Shown here: positions 35,506 through 48,100 of the stretch, one piece after another | Numbering within the stretch: position 1 is the stretch's first letter | Layout of the letters: every line of letters begins with the position of its first letter | From: Prunella strophiata | Taxonomy: Eukaryota > Chordata > Aves > Passeriformes > Prunellidae | Length of the DNA stretch: 64,000 nucleotides | Direction of reading: 5' to 3' | Assembly (NCBI GenBank): GCA_036583965.1 | Contig: JAZBQD010000015.1 | Coordinates: forward strand, 90,217,221-90,281,220 | Notes under the pieces: model-generated | What the model was told of the DNA's origin: nothing | Seen by the model: only the letters and a program-made list of their open reading frames with translations | The model's database searches: none | Program-made: the position numbers and the translations under genes

Positions 35506-38500
35506 AGTGCACAAAAGAAAAATAAGCATCTTTGTAGCATCCCTCAGGCATCACAGACTGTTAAAACCAATACAAATTACAACTATTTCACCCACTGCTG
35601 CTGCCACTGGTAAGCTACCACTAACCTCCTGAGAGCACTGTATGAGCAGGAGATCTCCTTTGCTCCTCCACATTTGAACTGTATCCTCTCACCCTGGATA
35701 AAAACCCACAATTTGTTGATGCTAACAATGCTGTCCTCATAAATGAAATCATTCTATCTTTATTCACTTTTTTTTAAACTGAATTTTTTTCAGGTACTAA
35801 GATTAGTTTTCTAAAGACACTTGCCAGTACAAACATGTAATTTTAGGCTTTAAAGGCTTTTCCCTCTACTTTTATAAGATTATATTGGCAAAACCCCTGT
35901 GTTTGACTCACTTGTCCTGAAATAAAGCTGCTTTGACTGATGTAGCTTGGTTCACATGAATGGCACTCCTGACATTACTTGCTTTCTGCCACAGGCTGTA
36001 GCTACCTGAGGAAGGTTTTACTCACCTAACCATCCTGACAAGGTCCACCTTAGGACTTCTAAAGGGCTAATAAGTCTGTCTCTAAACTCCCCCATGGGAC
36101 TTTTCCATTTGGGACTTCTCCAGGAGGAATCAGGTGGGGAAACCAGCCTCTTGCCTGATTCAGTCTGGTGAGCATCTGAGGCAGGATGCATGCCACAGCC
36201 TCTCAGCCAGCTCAGGTGCACCATCAGCTGTCCCGCCCTGGTGCGGCACTGCTCTCACCCTGCCCCAGTAAGGAGATATTCCTGGCAAAACCCATCATGT
36301 CCCAGAGTGGACAGGAATCCATTACTCACTGAAGAGGGTCCTGCTTATCACTCTTGCTCTGCAGCACTCAATAATTTTGATCTCTGTCTGGGCTACCGAC
36401 AAGCACTTCCAGTCCAAAGCAAGAAATGCAGCAGCTTTCATCACCCGCACAGAAGCTTTCATTTTAAAAATAATGCCTTTCAATGTCAGCTTGGCCAACA
36501 GCTGCTTCTAGAAGATTAGAGCTTTTCTCTGCCTTCTCTGGCAACCCAGATGGATTTGTTTGCCTAGTTTACATTGCACTGCATTGTTCAGCTATCTGTA
36601 AGCGTGATCAGTGCTGGCTTCCAATATTTCAAAGCCTGTGGCATCATCATCATCTAATACCAATTATGGGGGAAAAAAGCCTCTTCCAAGTAGCAGCTGT
36701 TGAGTTTGGGAGGGGTGATGGGGTACTCTTTGTTCTCTCACACTTAATCAGCAGGATGAGAGGTACTGGAGCTCACATGACACAGCAGTTTTAGGACAAG
36801 AGACTACATCTGGTCTATTCCCAGGATTTTCCTGGGTACCTATCCCAATAGGGTCTGCAGTGGCACTTCTATATCAGGATGATCACAGCTTTCCAGGAAC
36901 GTGCAATACAGCAAAACTAACTCTTCCTGACTGGTTCCATGTGCTTTTCATGTCAGGTTCACACCATACTACACCACATCCGGCTCAAAGTAAATTAACC
37001 GATGCACAATTTTTTGAGAAGAGAAAAATTACTTTGGAGGTTTCGGCAACCTTTTCATGCTTCTGTTTATCCCTCCAAGCTCTCTTACATGAGTAGCATG
37101 TGCTTAGATGTCTTCTGCCACACATTCAAGGAGAACTAACAAGCACAGGCTGCCAGGTCCCCCCAGAACTTCTGTTTTTCTGCCTCCAGCTCAGCAGCTA
37201 AGTCAATATATTAGAACCACCATCAGCAGTCTGGTTTTTTTTTGAGCTGCTGAGTGCCCACAAGTCCCAGAGATATCACGTACAGATGCTCCCTGCTCAG
37301 CTTCTTTCCCAAAAGTTTTCACAGCTTTATTATCTTGCTTCTTCCCCAGTCTGCATTAGCTTGTGGGCATTGACATGTGTACTTCACTGCAGAGAACACA
37401 GTCCAGTCACTCTGCAGACACAGTCCAAGACAGATCAAAATGCCTGTAACAATATGGATTTTCCTTGCCTTCAACTTATGTCACAAAAAAGCTATTCATG
37501 AGACATTTGGCAGAGATGTTGCTCAGTCAAGAAAAAATTTCATAACTTGGGGACAATAAACAGCCCTTACATATGCTGCTACTTCTTTGTTTTGTTTACA
37601 AGACATTTAACACAAGAATATCAGCTTCTCTGTGATTCTTCATTTTTCTCATTATTTCCAGATATTAGGAGCAATTCATTTCCACCTGCAAATCAACTGT
37701 TTTCATGCATATCCATGCAAGGCACAATATATTTTGAATAGGCAAAGGCAAACTGTGAGGAAAACACTCAAGCATTGGAGATACAGACCTTAAATAAGTG
37801 CAGCTCACAAAACGAGATTGTAATTTTGGATAAGAATCCGTGTTCAATCTGGGGTATCATTTGCACCACCAGATGTCATGAAACTTGCTATTCCACATTC
37901 CTTATTCTGGAAAGTGCTACATCTGGCTCAGGAACACATCAAAAGCTATGTCTACACAGCATTTTGCAGGCAGACTCAAGCTTGATTTGACCACGCTCCA
38001 AACCAGCCAGGAAACATGTGGCTACACCAGTACAGTGCCAAACCTCAGAGAATCTGCCCAGATGAGAAAAAGTTTGTATGAGAACAGTCAGAGCTCAGAG
38101 CAAGTGTCAACTTCCCTGCAAAAATGTGTGGTTATAACAGGCTCAAATTTTCAGGAAACCTCCATAAGGTTTTTTGCTTAACCTTCTCCATATACATAGC
38201 TGGTAGCTACAGTAAAGAAATTTTCTTCTCATTAATCAATAATTTTCTCTAAAATTCTTTTCTACAATGACAAAAGGTGCTTTCATGGAAAGCTGTGAGA
38301 GCTTGACCAACAGGCACCTGCTTCATGGGAGCTCTCTCAGCAAGACCGATAGTTGAGAGCAATCCAGGACATACAGCCTCAGTTCAAAGCAGTGGGAAGA
38401 ATTAGGGCCTTTGAGACTCTTTGTCTGGTAGCTCTCAATTATTTGCTGAAGCCTTTCAGATGTTTTGGAAGCAAATGCTTTTTGTCAGGTGCTCAGGTAG

Positions 38501-38939
38501 CATTTCAGGTTGGCTTCTGAAAAATTATTAACAAGTCACACATAAGAACTTGGACTGTGGTGAACCAGAACAAATTTGGTGTGGTTGATCTATTCCTCAT
38601 CACAGCTAAGCTACTGTTAGTCTTTAAAAAAATGTATGCTAAAACTCAGTCCCACTAGTTTAATGAAAGACTGAAAAGTTATGATTTATGCAAGCTGAGT
38701 TACCCTATAATATCATGCAGACTGCATCTATTTATCACCTATTTCATGTGTTTGCAAGCAGTTTGAGTTTTCCTTTTCCTCTCAGATACTGCGTTTGGAC
38801 AGAAGTCAAAAGTTTATTTAAAACATGAGAGAATCACTGTAGAAGCAGAGAAGCAAAATGGTGTCATGTCCTCAGTTTTGTCATGCAGTGAAGCAGCTCC
38901 CAGGCCAGGAGCAGATGGGAAACCTTAGTTTAGGCTATT
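35506..38939. other. Non-coding DNA, no feature recognised
   Basis: Mixed AT-rich sequence. Frames up to 109 codons (36190-36519) have no family signature. No transposon recognised. Confidence 0.5.
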
Positions 38940-39300
38940 TCATGGAGTCTGCTCAGGCTGCTGATGGGCTCCAACAGCTTGAGATCCCCCCAATTTCTGA
39001 TGATCTTCCTGCAATACTCCCTTCATGGGAGCGATGAACTTCCTCCACTTCCATGAGTTTTCCAAATGCATGCCAGGCACTTTGTAAGATGCTAGTGAAG
39101 AAACTGTGACCCTGACCCAAAACCACTTTTTGTATGAATGCAAACCATGGAACACCAACCAGATGGAAGATGGTTGTAATGGAGACATTCTGGCTTTCCA
39201 CAACAATGAAGCACAGCCTTTTTGGTCTCCATGTAGGGAAGCCAACAGCCTGATCTCCCCACCTGCATTTAGGAGGGGACTTTTGCCTCATGAAATGAGC
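38940..39300 (-). other. Unclassified stretch with paired open frames
   Basis: Two overlapping minus-strand frames of 101 and 112 codons (38940-39245 and 38953-39291) and one opposing plus-strand frame (39106-39405) share this low-repeat segment. The texture is like a decayed coding sequence, but I recognise no protein family, start context or splice sites. It may be an old pseudogene fragment or chance. Confidence 0.15.
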
Positions 39301-41279
39301 TTGGTGTGTGGGTTTGTTTATGCAGACTTGAGCACAACTTTTTTTCCTCGGGTGAGAGCTCTTTGCTCAGACTTAGACAGTACAAATGCATGTGATTTAC
39401 AATGAATTCGGTGGGAAGTCAGCATCTGGATCTGCAGAATTTCAAATTATTGCTTAATACTGAGAATGACGTGCCTCAGCTTTTGAAGTGTTTTGTGTGA
39501 GATACCCAAAGGAAATTTTCAGACTACTGAGTTATCATTGCTGAACTACTGCAGCTACTATCTGTCCTAACATTTCACTGTAACGAGGTCATATTTAACT
39601 TACCAGCAAGGAGGGTCTTGCAAGATCTCCTTAAATCAAAATGTGAGTGAACACCAAAAACAGCTTCAAGTTTTGTCACTCCAGTGATGGATTTTGCAAG
39701 TAATCCATTTCTCCTCCAAGCCAACCATCCTGAGACCCTGGATAATATAACTTGCACTTCTCTCTGCCTTAAACTTGCTACCTGCCATCATAACACTTGT
39801 GGCAAAATTTTATTGATCAAACCTATTGGAATAGCGACATTCCTAAATAAAATTTCAGCATGACAGAGGTAGCAAGAAGGAACTAGTCATGCCAAGGCAG
39901 AGCAGTTTCATTTCTTGCTTATGGAGTCACCATTAACATACTACTGTCACCTCTCACAAATTTAAGGGCCCTAAAAAAACAATGGCAATATATTGCCATA
40001 GAGAAAGACTGTCCAGAGTTCTCTGGGTGACACTAAACAGTCCATGTCTTTATTGCACTGGTGGGAGATTTCTCCTAAGGCAGATGAACAGTAATTGCTA
40101 CCAGTACCAGCAAAAGCCCAGCAAGCACTGAAGAGTAAAAGAGGCACAGGAGACATTTGAAGACACAGATGGCACAGAAGGGGAATTTGACCATGCTTTA
40201 CAGTCATCTTCTGGCATTTGTCTCCAAGACAGGGGGAAGTAAGCATGCCAGCAGCTCAAAACTGCTGTCTCAGGCCAGGTGAGCAGCACAAAGGGAGATG
40301 CAGTGCTTCCTGGCCCCAGGACCAGCAATAAAGGACTGAGCTTGGTGTTACTGAACTTAAAGCAAATTAAAAGTGGAAAAGATTCCATATTCTTTAAGGA
40401 CTGAGGACTCTCCTGGACAACCAAAAACCCTCACACGCAGTGAAAGATCTCTTGAGGTAGTAAAGACCTATGGATGTCTAGGAAGAGGAAAAGAGCTTTT
40501 TATTTCTGCCTATGAGAAAAAAAAAAAAAAAAATTGAAAGACCACTTGAAAGATTCCTTTACTTGTCTCAGGCAAGTAAGGAGTGAGATCCTCTTGAACA
40601 GCTCTAAGCAGAAGACAGCAGTAGTCATAGCATAACATATTATAGGTCCATCTGCTCCCCAGAAAGTTATGTTCAGTAGGTATTTACAGATCTAATTTCT
40701 CTCTTTAGTTCTTTTTCATCAGGATAAATGTTATGAACTTTAAGAGATATGAAGTTGAGAGAGCGGGGGCAAAAGAAATATAGATGAATTTCAAGGTAAA
40801 AAAGTACACTCCATCCTCAATTCACTCAGCTAAAGCACTTCATGAAAATGTGAACAGCTGGTGATTTTGCATATTGCATCATCTGCACCATGATAGGGAG
40901 GTAGAGAGATGGGGATAATAAGAAGAGGCTTTGGGACTTAACTGAGAATTAGCCAGGACTTTGTGAATATAAGTCAGCTATCTTAGGATAAGGGTAGATT
41001 TTATACTAAAGTTTTCACTTTTTTTATTTGACTTTTTGTCACAGTGCCGGGTATTATAATTTCATTTTAAAGAGAAAGGCAAGTCATCTCTCCAACAGAA
41101 ACAAGAACAATGCCTCTTACTGGAGTTCCATGAATCCACTTCGATGTCACTTGAAAGACTCCCAAGGAGTCAAGCTGCTTGGTTTCTGTGAGACAGCCCA
41201 GGAGTCTCTCTCTGTCCAGCTCACGCAGCTAAGTTAAGCTCTTATTAAACTCAGTTGTTATTTTTCTAACAGATTCTTA
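39301..41279. other. Non-coding DNA, no feature recognised
   Basis: AT-rich unique sequence with A17 at 40517-40533. No gene is supported. Confidence 0.5.
40517..40533. repeat. Poly(A) run, 17 bases
   Basis: Seventeen A residues in otherwise unique DNA. Confidence 0.95.
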
Positions 41280-41710
41280 ATTACTGTTTTTTGAAGCAAC
41301 AATCATCCCACGCTTCGCATTCGCTTTGTTTCTCCACCTCTTCGTGCGGTGCAAGCATGTGGGCAAAGCGTGGGAGGCTCCAAGAGCCCAAGCAATTGAA
41401 AATTGATGTGGCGCTTTAAAATAAAGGAATGATCCTTATTATAAGAGGGGAAAAACAAAGTAGCACACTGAGATAAACAAAGACGCACAGACAATGCAAG
41501 GAAAATAATATTAGCAGATGTTGAGCCAGCCGTTAATGATCTGTTTTATATTTAAATCTATCGCTTGAATGTTGGAGCCAGAACACCAAGGAGCGAGAAA
41601 GAAGCCTGGCAGCAGCCATGCACTTCACTTTTATTGCTCTGACTCCAGTCATTGATGTTGACTTTTTAAGTTATCGGTATGAATTTTTTCGCATGCAAAT
41701 GGAGTGCTGA
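41280..41710. promoter_or_regulatory. Candidate conserved regulatory element, CpG-retaining
   Basis: The strongest non-coding candidate in the window. It keeps a dozen or more CpGs in CpG-poor surroundings (for example 'cacgcttcgcattcgctttg' at 41309-41328, and others near 41341-41372, 41412, 41483, 41531, 41561 and 41594). It carries ordered transcription-factor-like words: a POU octamer ATGCAAAT (41693-41700), 'gagataaacaaag' near 41469 (forkhead/GATA/SOX-like) and 'gccgttaatgatctg' near 41530 (homeodomain-like). A 10-bp inverted repeat lies at 41306-41375. No open frame or repeat explains it. Likely a developmental enhancer, by inference. Confidence 0.35.
41306..41375. repeat. 10-bp perfect inverted repeat with 50-base spacer
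   Basis: 'tcccacgctt' (41306-41315) pairs exactly with 'aagcgtggga' (41366-41375). GC-containing arms with CpGs inside a candidate conserved block make it a possible structured-RNA stem or a pair of oppositely oriented protein sites. Nothing further supports an RNA gene. Confidence 0.7.
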
Positions 41711-44289
41711 TGGAAAAGCAGCGCTGATGGCACTGGAGAGGGAAGGGCTCTCCTTGCAGACCAAGTACAGCAAACCCCTGAGCATTGCAGCTCTTCTGAG
41801 GAGCAGTGCTCAGAGTAGTTAGGACCTGGACCAGACCCTTTGTGCAAGAACCGTGCAGGAGGTCAAAGATGTCAACGAGCAGCTCCCTGGCTCTGTTTTG
41901 GCTTGGTGTGCAGACTGGCAGAGAGCACATCCCTGCTTTTGAGACCTATACAGCTCATGCTGGGTGACAGGCACAAGAGCTGCTTTTTATACTAATTCTT
42001 CCCTACAAACCATACCTCAGTTTCCAGCAACAGATTACACCAGACATGGTTATTGCAAAGCAACACGATGCATAAAAACTGGAGGCAGAAAACCTCCCTC
42101 GTGTATTGTTCATTCAGGGTCAAACATTCAACTGCAAACCTGCAAGCAGCCACACAGGAACTAAATGTCATACTATATCTCAAGATCAAACTTTGGCTTA
42201 TTTAGACAACACCAGAGAGGGCTGGATCTCATTTCACCCTACTCTAACACAGATGCTCTCCTCCTGCACCCCTGTGAGGAGAAAACCAAGTGCTTGAGTC
42301 TGCACAGGGCTACAGTGCCCATTGCTCAAGTTCTCCCTCAAGGCAAGGGGACCTGAGAACCTGTCACATCCTGCAATATTGCACCAGCACACATCCAGTG
42401 GAGGCAGTCAGCTTGGTTGCTCTTCCAGAATTGGGCTTCTTGGCTTATTCTAGTTTCCTGCTTTGAGTTTCCTCTTGTCTTGCATGAGATGACTTCCCTG
42501 TCCTCACTCACCTGCTCCTGGAGCAGCTCCTAACTATTAGCCATAGTTTAGCCTCATATTAGCCTCTTCTTTATATTGACAATTTCATTTGCATTCCCTA
42601 ATAAATACAGCACTTCTACCTTTCAGGGTATTTCCTGCTTATGCTGTATTCAGTACTTTGGTAAAACCTTGTAAATTAGGACTCCTGAGGAACAGACACT
42701 GTCCAGACAATCCTTTAGTAACACAGCTGTCTGCTTGCTGTCAGCCTGACATAGACATGGAACTGAAAAAAATCAACCTGAATGGAAAGGGCATTGCTCC
42801 AACATTTTCCCCTGCACTTCTCAGTACTCAAAGGAAGAGTTCTAGGCTGCTCACAACTTTTGACCTAGCTGCAGACTACCTGGATTAGGCTGCTGCTGTC
42901 AACTATCTTCTGTGCTTTCAGTGGCAGAGATGTCCTCCCTAGATCATTTTAGGATCATTTAGATACTGATTTTCCATGAAATTATTTGATCTGTCAGGCT
43001 GTTTGACTCTGACTGTCATAAAAATGTCATACAAACTATTATGTATACTAATATTTCACTCCAATATACCACCTAACTTAGTGATACAGTTGCTTTTAGA
43101 TTATTTTAAAACAAAAACTTGATCAGTTTCATTTTTGCCCTTCTGATTTTGGATCAACATGTGGTTTTCAGGTAAGATAAGAGAATTTCACCCAAGTCAT
43201 GGTGTGGATGCAGAAAAATTTGTTGCAAGTTCCACATGTCCTACTCGACTGCCTGTCCAGATGAATCACCTTGGGCTTCTGTGCAGTCCTGAACCAAACA
43301 AGCTGGATCCAGCATGAAGTCAAACACTTTAGAGTTGCTCACCTTGACACTACAGGTACTTTTAGCCATTGCATTAAAATCTTGCCACTGAAAGGTACCA
43401 AGTTTGTCTTTAAAAATTACAGAAATTTGCCATTACATAGTTTCTATCTTCATTTAACTATGTATTGATGCCAGTAGCAACCCTGATGTTATTGGTCCAG
43501 AATCTTCAAGTTAAAATTAATTTCAATCACCTGGATGGAGTAAAAATTCTCTTTCCATACTGACTTTCTCCCACTTTACTGAAGGTCCCCCACTTTTCAG
43601 AAAAAAGAAACCCTCAGCCAGCTTTGATAACTCTTCTAGTCTGAATTACACAGAACTGCTAATTTTAAAGCATATATTAAGTTGTAATGTTTTTTAACAT
43701 CCAGCAACACCACTTCTGACCTTACATGTGTACTCCAGCAGCACAGAAAAAACAGACTCACAGCTCTTTGATTTACCCTTTTCCATAGCCTACTCGATGC
43801 CTGTGTTTGCAATTATCTCCCAGTGAACAGTCATGTAAAGTCCAAAGAAACAGAAAACAGATTTGTGATTTGGTCCTTGCAGTCTCCACACTTCAACAAC
43901 ACATTGCATTGCAATTCACTGTTGTGGATGCCAGTATTTGGTCATGAACAATTGGGACATTACTGCATCCATTATATATTAGTAATGGAAGTGTGTATCC
44001 TATTTTTCTTCCCTTTCTTTCCTCTCCTACTATTTTATGATAATTAACAAGGCAATAAACATGTAAAACTTAAAAACCACTGAAGTGGAAAACTGATAAA
44101 AGCCTCTGAAATGATACCAAGGAAAAAAAAAGAATCAGTGAACCAAAAGAACGTATAAAATTATTGCCATTGAGCTTTGCAGAGAGCAGAAAAATTGAAA
44201 GAATAATAAATAACGAGGTCAATTAAGTTTTCCAGCAAGAACTGAATCCAAGGTGAGCTCAGCTAACTTAAACAACCTGCTATAGATAC
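41711..44289. other. Non-coding DNA, no feature recognised
   Basis: AT-rich unique sequence. Short frames only. No transposon until the CR1 element near 44290. Confidence 0.5.
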
Positions 44290-45100
44290 AAGGAGTGGTT
44301 TGGGTTAGAAGATCATCTGGTTTCAACCTCTTTGCCATGGGCAGGGGTGCCATCCACTAGACCTGCTTGTTTAAAGCTTCATCCAGTCTAGCCTTGGACA
44401 CTTCCAGGGATGGGGCATCCACAACTTTGGGCAACCTGTTCTAGCATCTCACAACTGTCACAATAAAGAATTTTTCCCTAATATCTAATCTAAACCCACC
44501 CCCTGTCAGTTTGAAGCCATTTCCCCTTGTCCTGTCACTGCATGCCCTTGTGAAAAGCTGCTCTCCCACTCTCCTGCAGGCCCTCCAGGCACTGGAAGGT
44601 GCTGTAATGCCTTCCAGGAGCCTTCTCTTCTCCAGGTAGAACAGCCCCAGCTCTCTCAGCCTGCCATTGTGGGAGGTACTTCAGACCTCTTCTGATCATC
44701 ATTGTGGCCCTCCTCAGGACTGGCTCCAGCAGGTCAATGTTCCTCTTACACAAGAAAGTGGAGTAGAGGGAGGGAATCATCTCCCTCCTCTTGCTGACCA
44801 CACAGAATGAAGTTGGCTTTCTGGGCTGGAAGTGCTTATTGCTAGGTCATATCCAGCTTTTCATCCACAAACACCCCCAAGTCCATCTCCACAGGGCTGC
44901 TCTTTCTCCTTTCATCCCTCAGCCTGTATTTATGCTTGGGATTTCTCCAGTCCAGGTGTAGGACCTTGAACTTGGCTTTTTTGAACGTCATGAAGTTCAC
45001 ACAGGCCCACCTCTCAAGCCTGTCCCTCTGGATGGCATCACTTCTTTCTGACGTGTCAACTACACCACACAACCTGTGTTATCATGTGAGCAAAAAGAGA
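44290..45100 (-). mobile_element. CR1 LINE with ORF2 3' end and 3' UTR
   Basis: An antisense, 5'-truncated CR1 of about 810 bp. Read on the minus strand it starts inside the reverse transcriptase ORF2 (about 45100), passes through the C-terminal coding region, and ends with the CR1 3' UTR. On the plus strand that end is seen as 'agatcatctggtttcaacct' (44310-44329), 'ggaggtacttcagacctct' (44672-44690) and 'ggggcatccacaactttggg' (44412-44431). The octamer tail is not visible and the end merges with 'gagtggtttgggtt' at about 44293. The copy retains more coding region than the one at 440-937. Frameshifts and stops make it inactive. Confidence 0.95.
44530..45075 (-). pseudogene. CR1 ORF2 reverse transcriptase remnant (C-terminal)
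   Basis: Minus-strand frames at 44842-45072 and 44535-44801 together cover the C-terminal part of the CR1 ORF2 polyprotein, the region after the reverse transcriptase catalytic core. The first translates with 'DRLERWACVNFMTFKKAKFK' and 'VLHLDWRNPKHKYRLRDE', then 'DLGVFVDEKLDMT'. The second continues with 'LYSTFLCKRNIDLLEPVLRR', then 'ATMMIRRGLKYLPQW'. This is the arrangement found in CR1 ORF2. The two frames differ and the second loses the reading frame before its end. The endonuclease and the polymerase catalytic motif are absent through 5' truncation, so no activity is possible. Confidence 0.85.
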
Positions 45101-48100
45101 GATTCCTTATGTTGGAATAGCAGATCCCATTCAGGTTTAGGGAGGGGGAAAGAGACATATTTTTTCAGGCACTCAGACATCCAAGAGTGTTAGCAGCTGT
45201 ACCCAGCATGGAGAGGCAGCCTGTGCTCCCTCAGCAGCAAATGTTCCACCCAGCCTGGCTCACAAGGACCAGGTCCTTCCCCAGCCCACATGCTTTGAAC
45301 ACTGCTCTGCAATTAGCAAAGCACAACATGAAGTGGTGGAACAGCAGCATTACCCAGAGAGTGAGAGGGGAAATTCAGTCTATGCTGTGAAAATGGAGCC
45401 AAGAGAGTAGTGAGCTCTTGAGGAACTCTGCTGTGATCAGTATTAGCTTCATCTGTCTGATTAGCTGCTGCCCTGCCACCTCATGCCCAGGTGTACATGT
45501 ACTTGCACACACAGACATGTGGGTACACACAAACCTCTACGTCCTGCCAGCTGAAAGCAGGAGCTTCTATATAAAGTACATACAACAAGATCTTAAGTTC
45601 AGTTTAATGAACCATCATGACTAAATTTGGCAAGATTTCCTGTCTTGTTTCTTTTCTGTACCTCAGACTGTTTTGATCCATTTGTGAGAAATTTAGTTTT
45701 GGCAAGTGGAAGTCCTTTTTCACTGCCAGTGGTTAATCTGCTCTGTGACACATTCATTCAACCAGAGAAAATCCAATATTGACATTTGTACCTTGGGGGA
45801 AAAAGAGGTTAAACACTGGATGTAAAATAAACTGCTGGACTGTGCCAAGCCACTGTGCAATATCTATATCATGTATAGGCAAGTTCTTGCCCTTAGAACT
45901 CAGATGTAGCTCAATCACATCTGGATTGCACTATTATTCCATATAACTGGTCAAATGGATGCTGTTGGACAACATCTGGAAGTGTCTCTGAGAGCTCAAC
46001 TCAGTTGCTCCAGCCTTTTGGTACTCCACTGAGAACAGATGGTTCACATACTGCTAAACCTCTTTCTTGTTTCCACCTGCTAAACAAGATTAAAAGGCAG
46101 CTTAAAGTACAGTAAATACTCTCACAACATTAATCTTGTCTATAAGAAATTACTGTCTTGGCCACAAGAAGGTTTTGCAGTTCCTGGTAAGAAGGAGAAG
46201 GTCTGTGTGACCAGACATTCACGTGTGGGAAGGACTGACCCCAAGAGCCCCACTAAAACATGTTGTTAATCATTTTCACTACTGCTGTGTTTAAGAGAAG
46301 AAAAAGAAAAAAAAAAAATCCTGTTGTGCAAGGCAGTGTGCAAACACGGAGTGTGGTGAGACCCTGGCTCCAAAGAGTTCATAGGCCAAAGAAGTCCTCA
46401 TCACCCTCTTCCCACCTATTTTTAATTTGATTTCTAGAGCTGGGTTTAAAAGTCCTAAAATCTGCAACCTTTGCATACTTTGTGCAATGCCTTTATCTGG
46501 GAACAGTTTCACTGACTCCAGGAGACCTGTTTCTAAGATGTATGTGCTTTTGGTTTAGGCACACGTGTATATGCTACTGGATGTGTATGTATAGTCTGTA
46601 TTTCAGATTGTAACAGGCATAAATGTTGGTCTGGAGAATATTTCACAGAGGAAGATCAAAGCATACAGCATTAAATTCTCCCTCTCCAAAACTAACTGTG
46701 TTTGATCTTGGGTTTGTAGTGTAGGGTGCAGTGCTGCCAAAAATAAACAGAATTTCTCAAAGGTCATGTGTTTTTCAACAAAGGCAGCAAGATAATACTG
46801 CAATAATGATCAGAATTGGCTGAGCTTTAAATCATGATTAAGTATTGCAAAGCATTTCTCTTAACTTTAAGACTTCAGAATGACCAACTGACTCTTTTTA
46901 CACTTTGTCATTAAAAAGAATATGGTGGAAAGGTTGAAAGTAACCTACCATTCAGATTTAACCACGTTTAGACAGAAATCTGAAAACCAGACAGAGCTGA
47001 AAACAAACCACTGCTGCTGATTATTCTGACTGCTGACAAATAGAAACGAAGAGCTTTCATAAACAATTAACTTTGGAAATGCCTAAACTTCTTCTTTCCC
47101 CTATATCTAGAACTTCAACCCATTAATAATGAACGAAACCAAAGCAATGATGGCATCACACAGACTGCAAACAGCCATTGTTTGCCTAAAAAGTTCTTTA
47201 CATTTACTGAGGCCAGTGCTACTCACCCTGAACTTTGCATAAGACAAATTTAACAGAGCCAGAAGTGGCATCTTGACAACTATGTTTTCCTGATGTAGTC
47301 ATTTTAGTTAGAGAAATAACAGAGGAAAGCAAGGTGAACATCAGAGACTGCTAAGCTCAGATGTGCAACTAATGATTGGGAAAAAACCTTTTACAGCTGT
47401 AAATTTGAATTCCACAACAAAGAAGATACCAACCCCACAGAGCTGTAGTAATGCAATATTCAATGGGGTTTTGTCCAATCAACAGTATAGTCATATTTTT
47501 AATGAAGAGCATTGTGGCCAACAAAGCTGAGAGAAGTCACTCAGAAGTAACAACCAGAATCAGTGAGAGGAAGACCACCAAGCATTATTACCTAGACAAC
47601 AAAAAAGTTTTGAGGCAGCATCGTACAAAAAGCTGATTCATGAGAGGATAACTATCTACTCAAAAGCATAATGTTTTCATTCTCAATTGAAAAGCATTTT
47701 GCTTGATTCCAAAAAAAAACAAATTTTTTTTTTTTAATTAAGATTCTCTCCTACAATGCCTTATAATAGAAAGGTGTTTCAAGGGATTGCTCTGATGACC
47801 AGCTTGTTGTAGCTCAGGTGAAGACATCTGTAGCAACAGAAATGGACAGGAAGATGATTTGATCTGCAACACATACAGTGGTGTTAAGAATAAAAATTTA
47901 AGAAAGAGCTCATCTATGAAACCAGGTGAAATAAAGTGTATATAGGCATAAATAGAGAGAAGCAGTGGATGAGTCTGGTGGATTTTGTCTAAGGACAAAA
48001 TCACAAGTCCAGAACAAAGCAGTAAAAACATCAGACTGGTTAAACATGGATGAGACTGGTAGGGTACTAGCATCCTGTCATGGCACTTAAAAATGATGAA

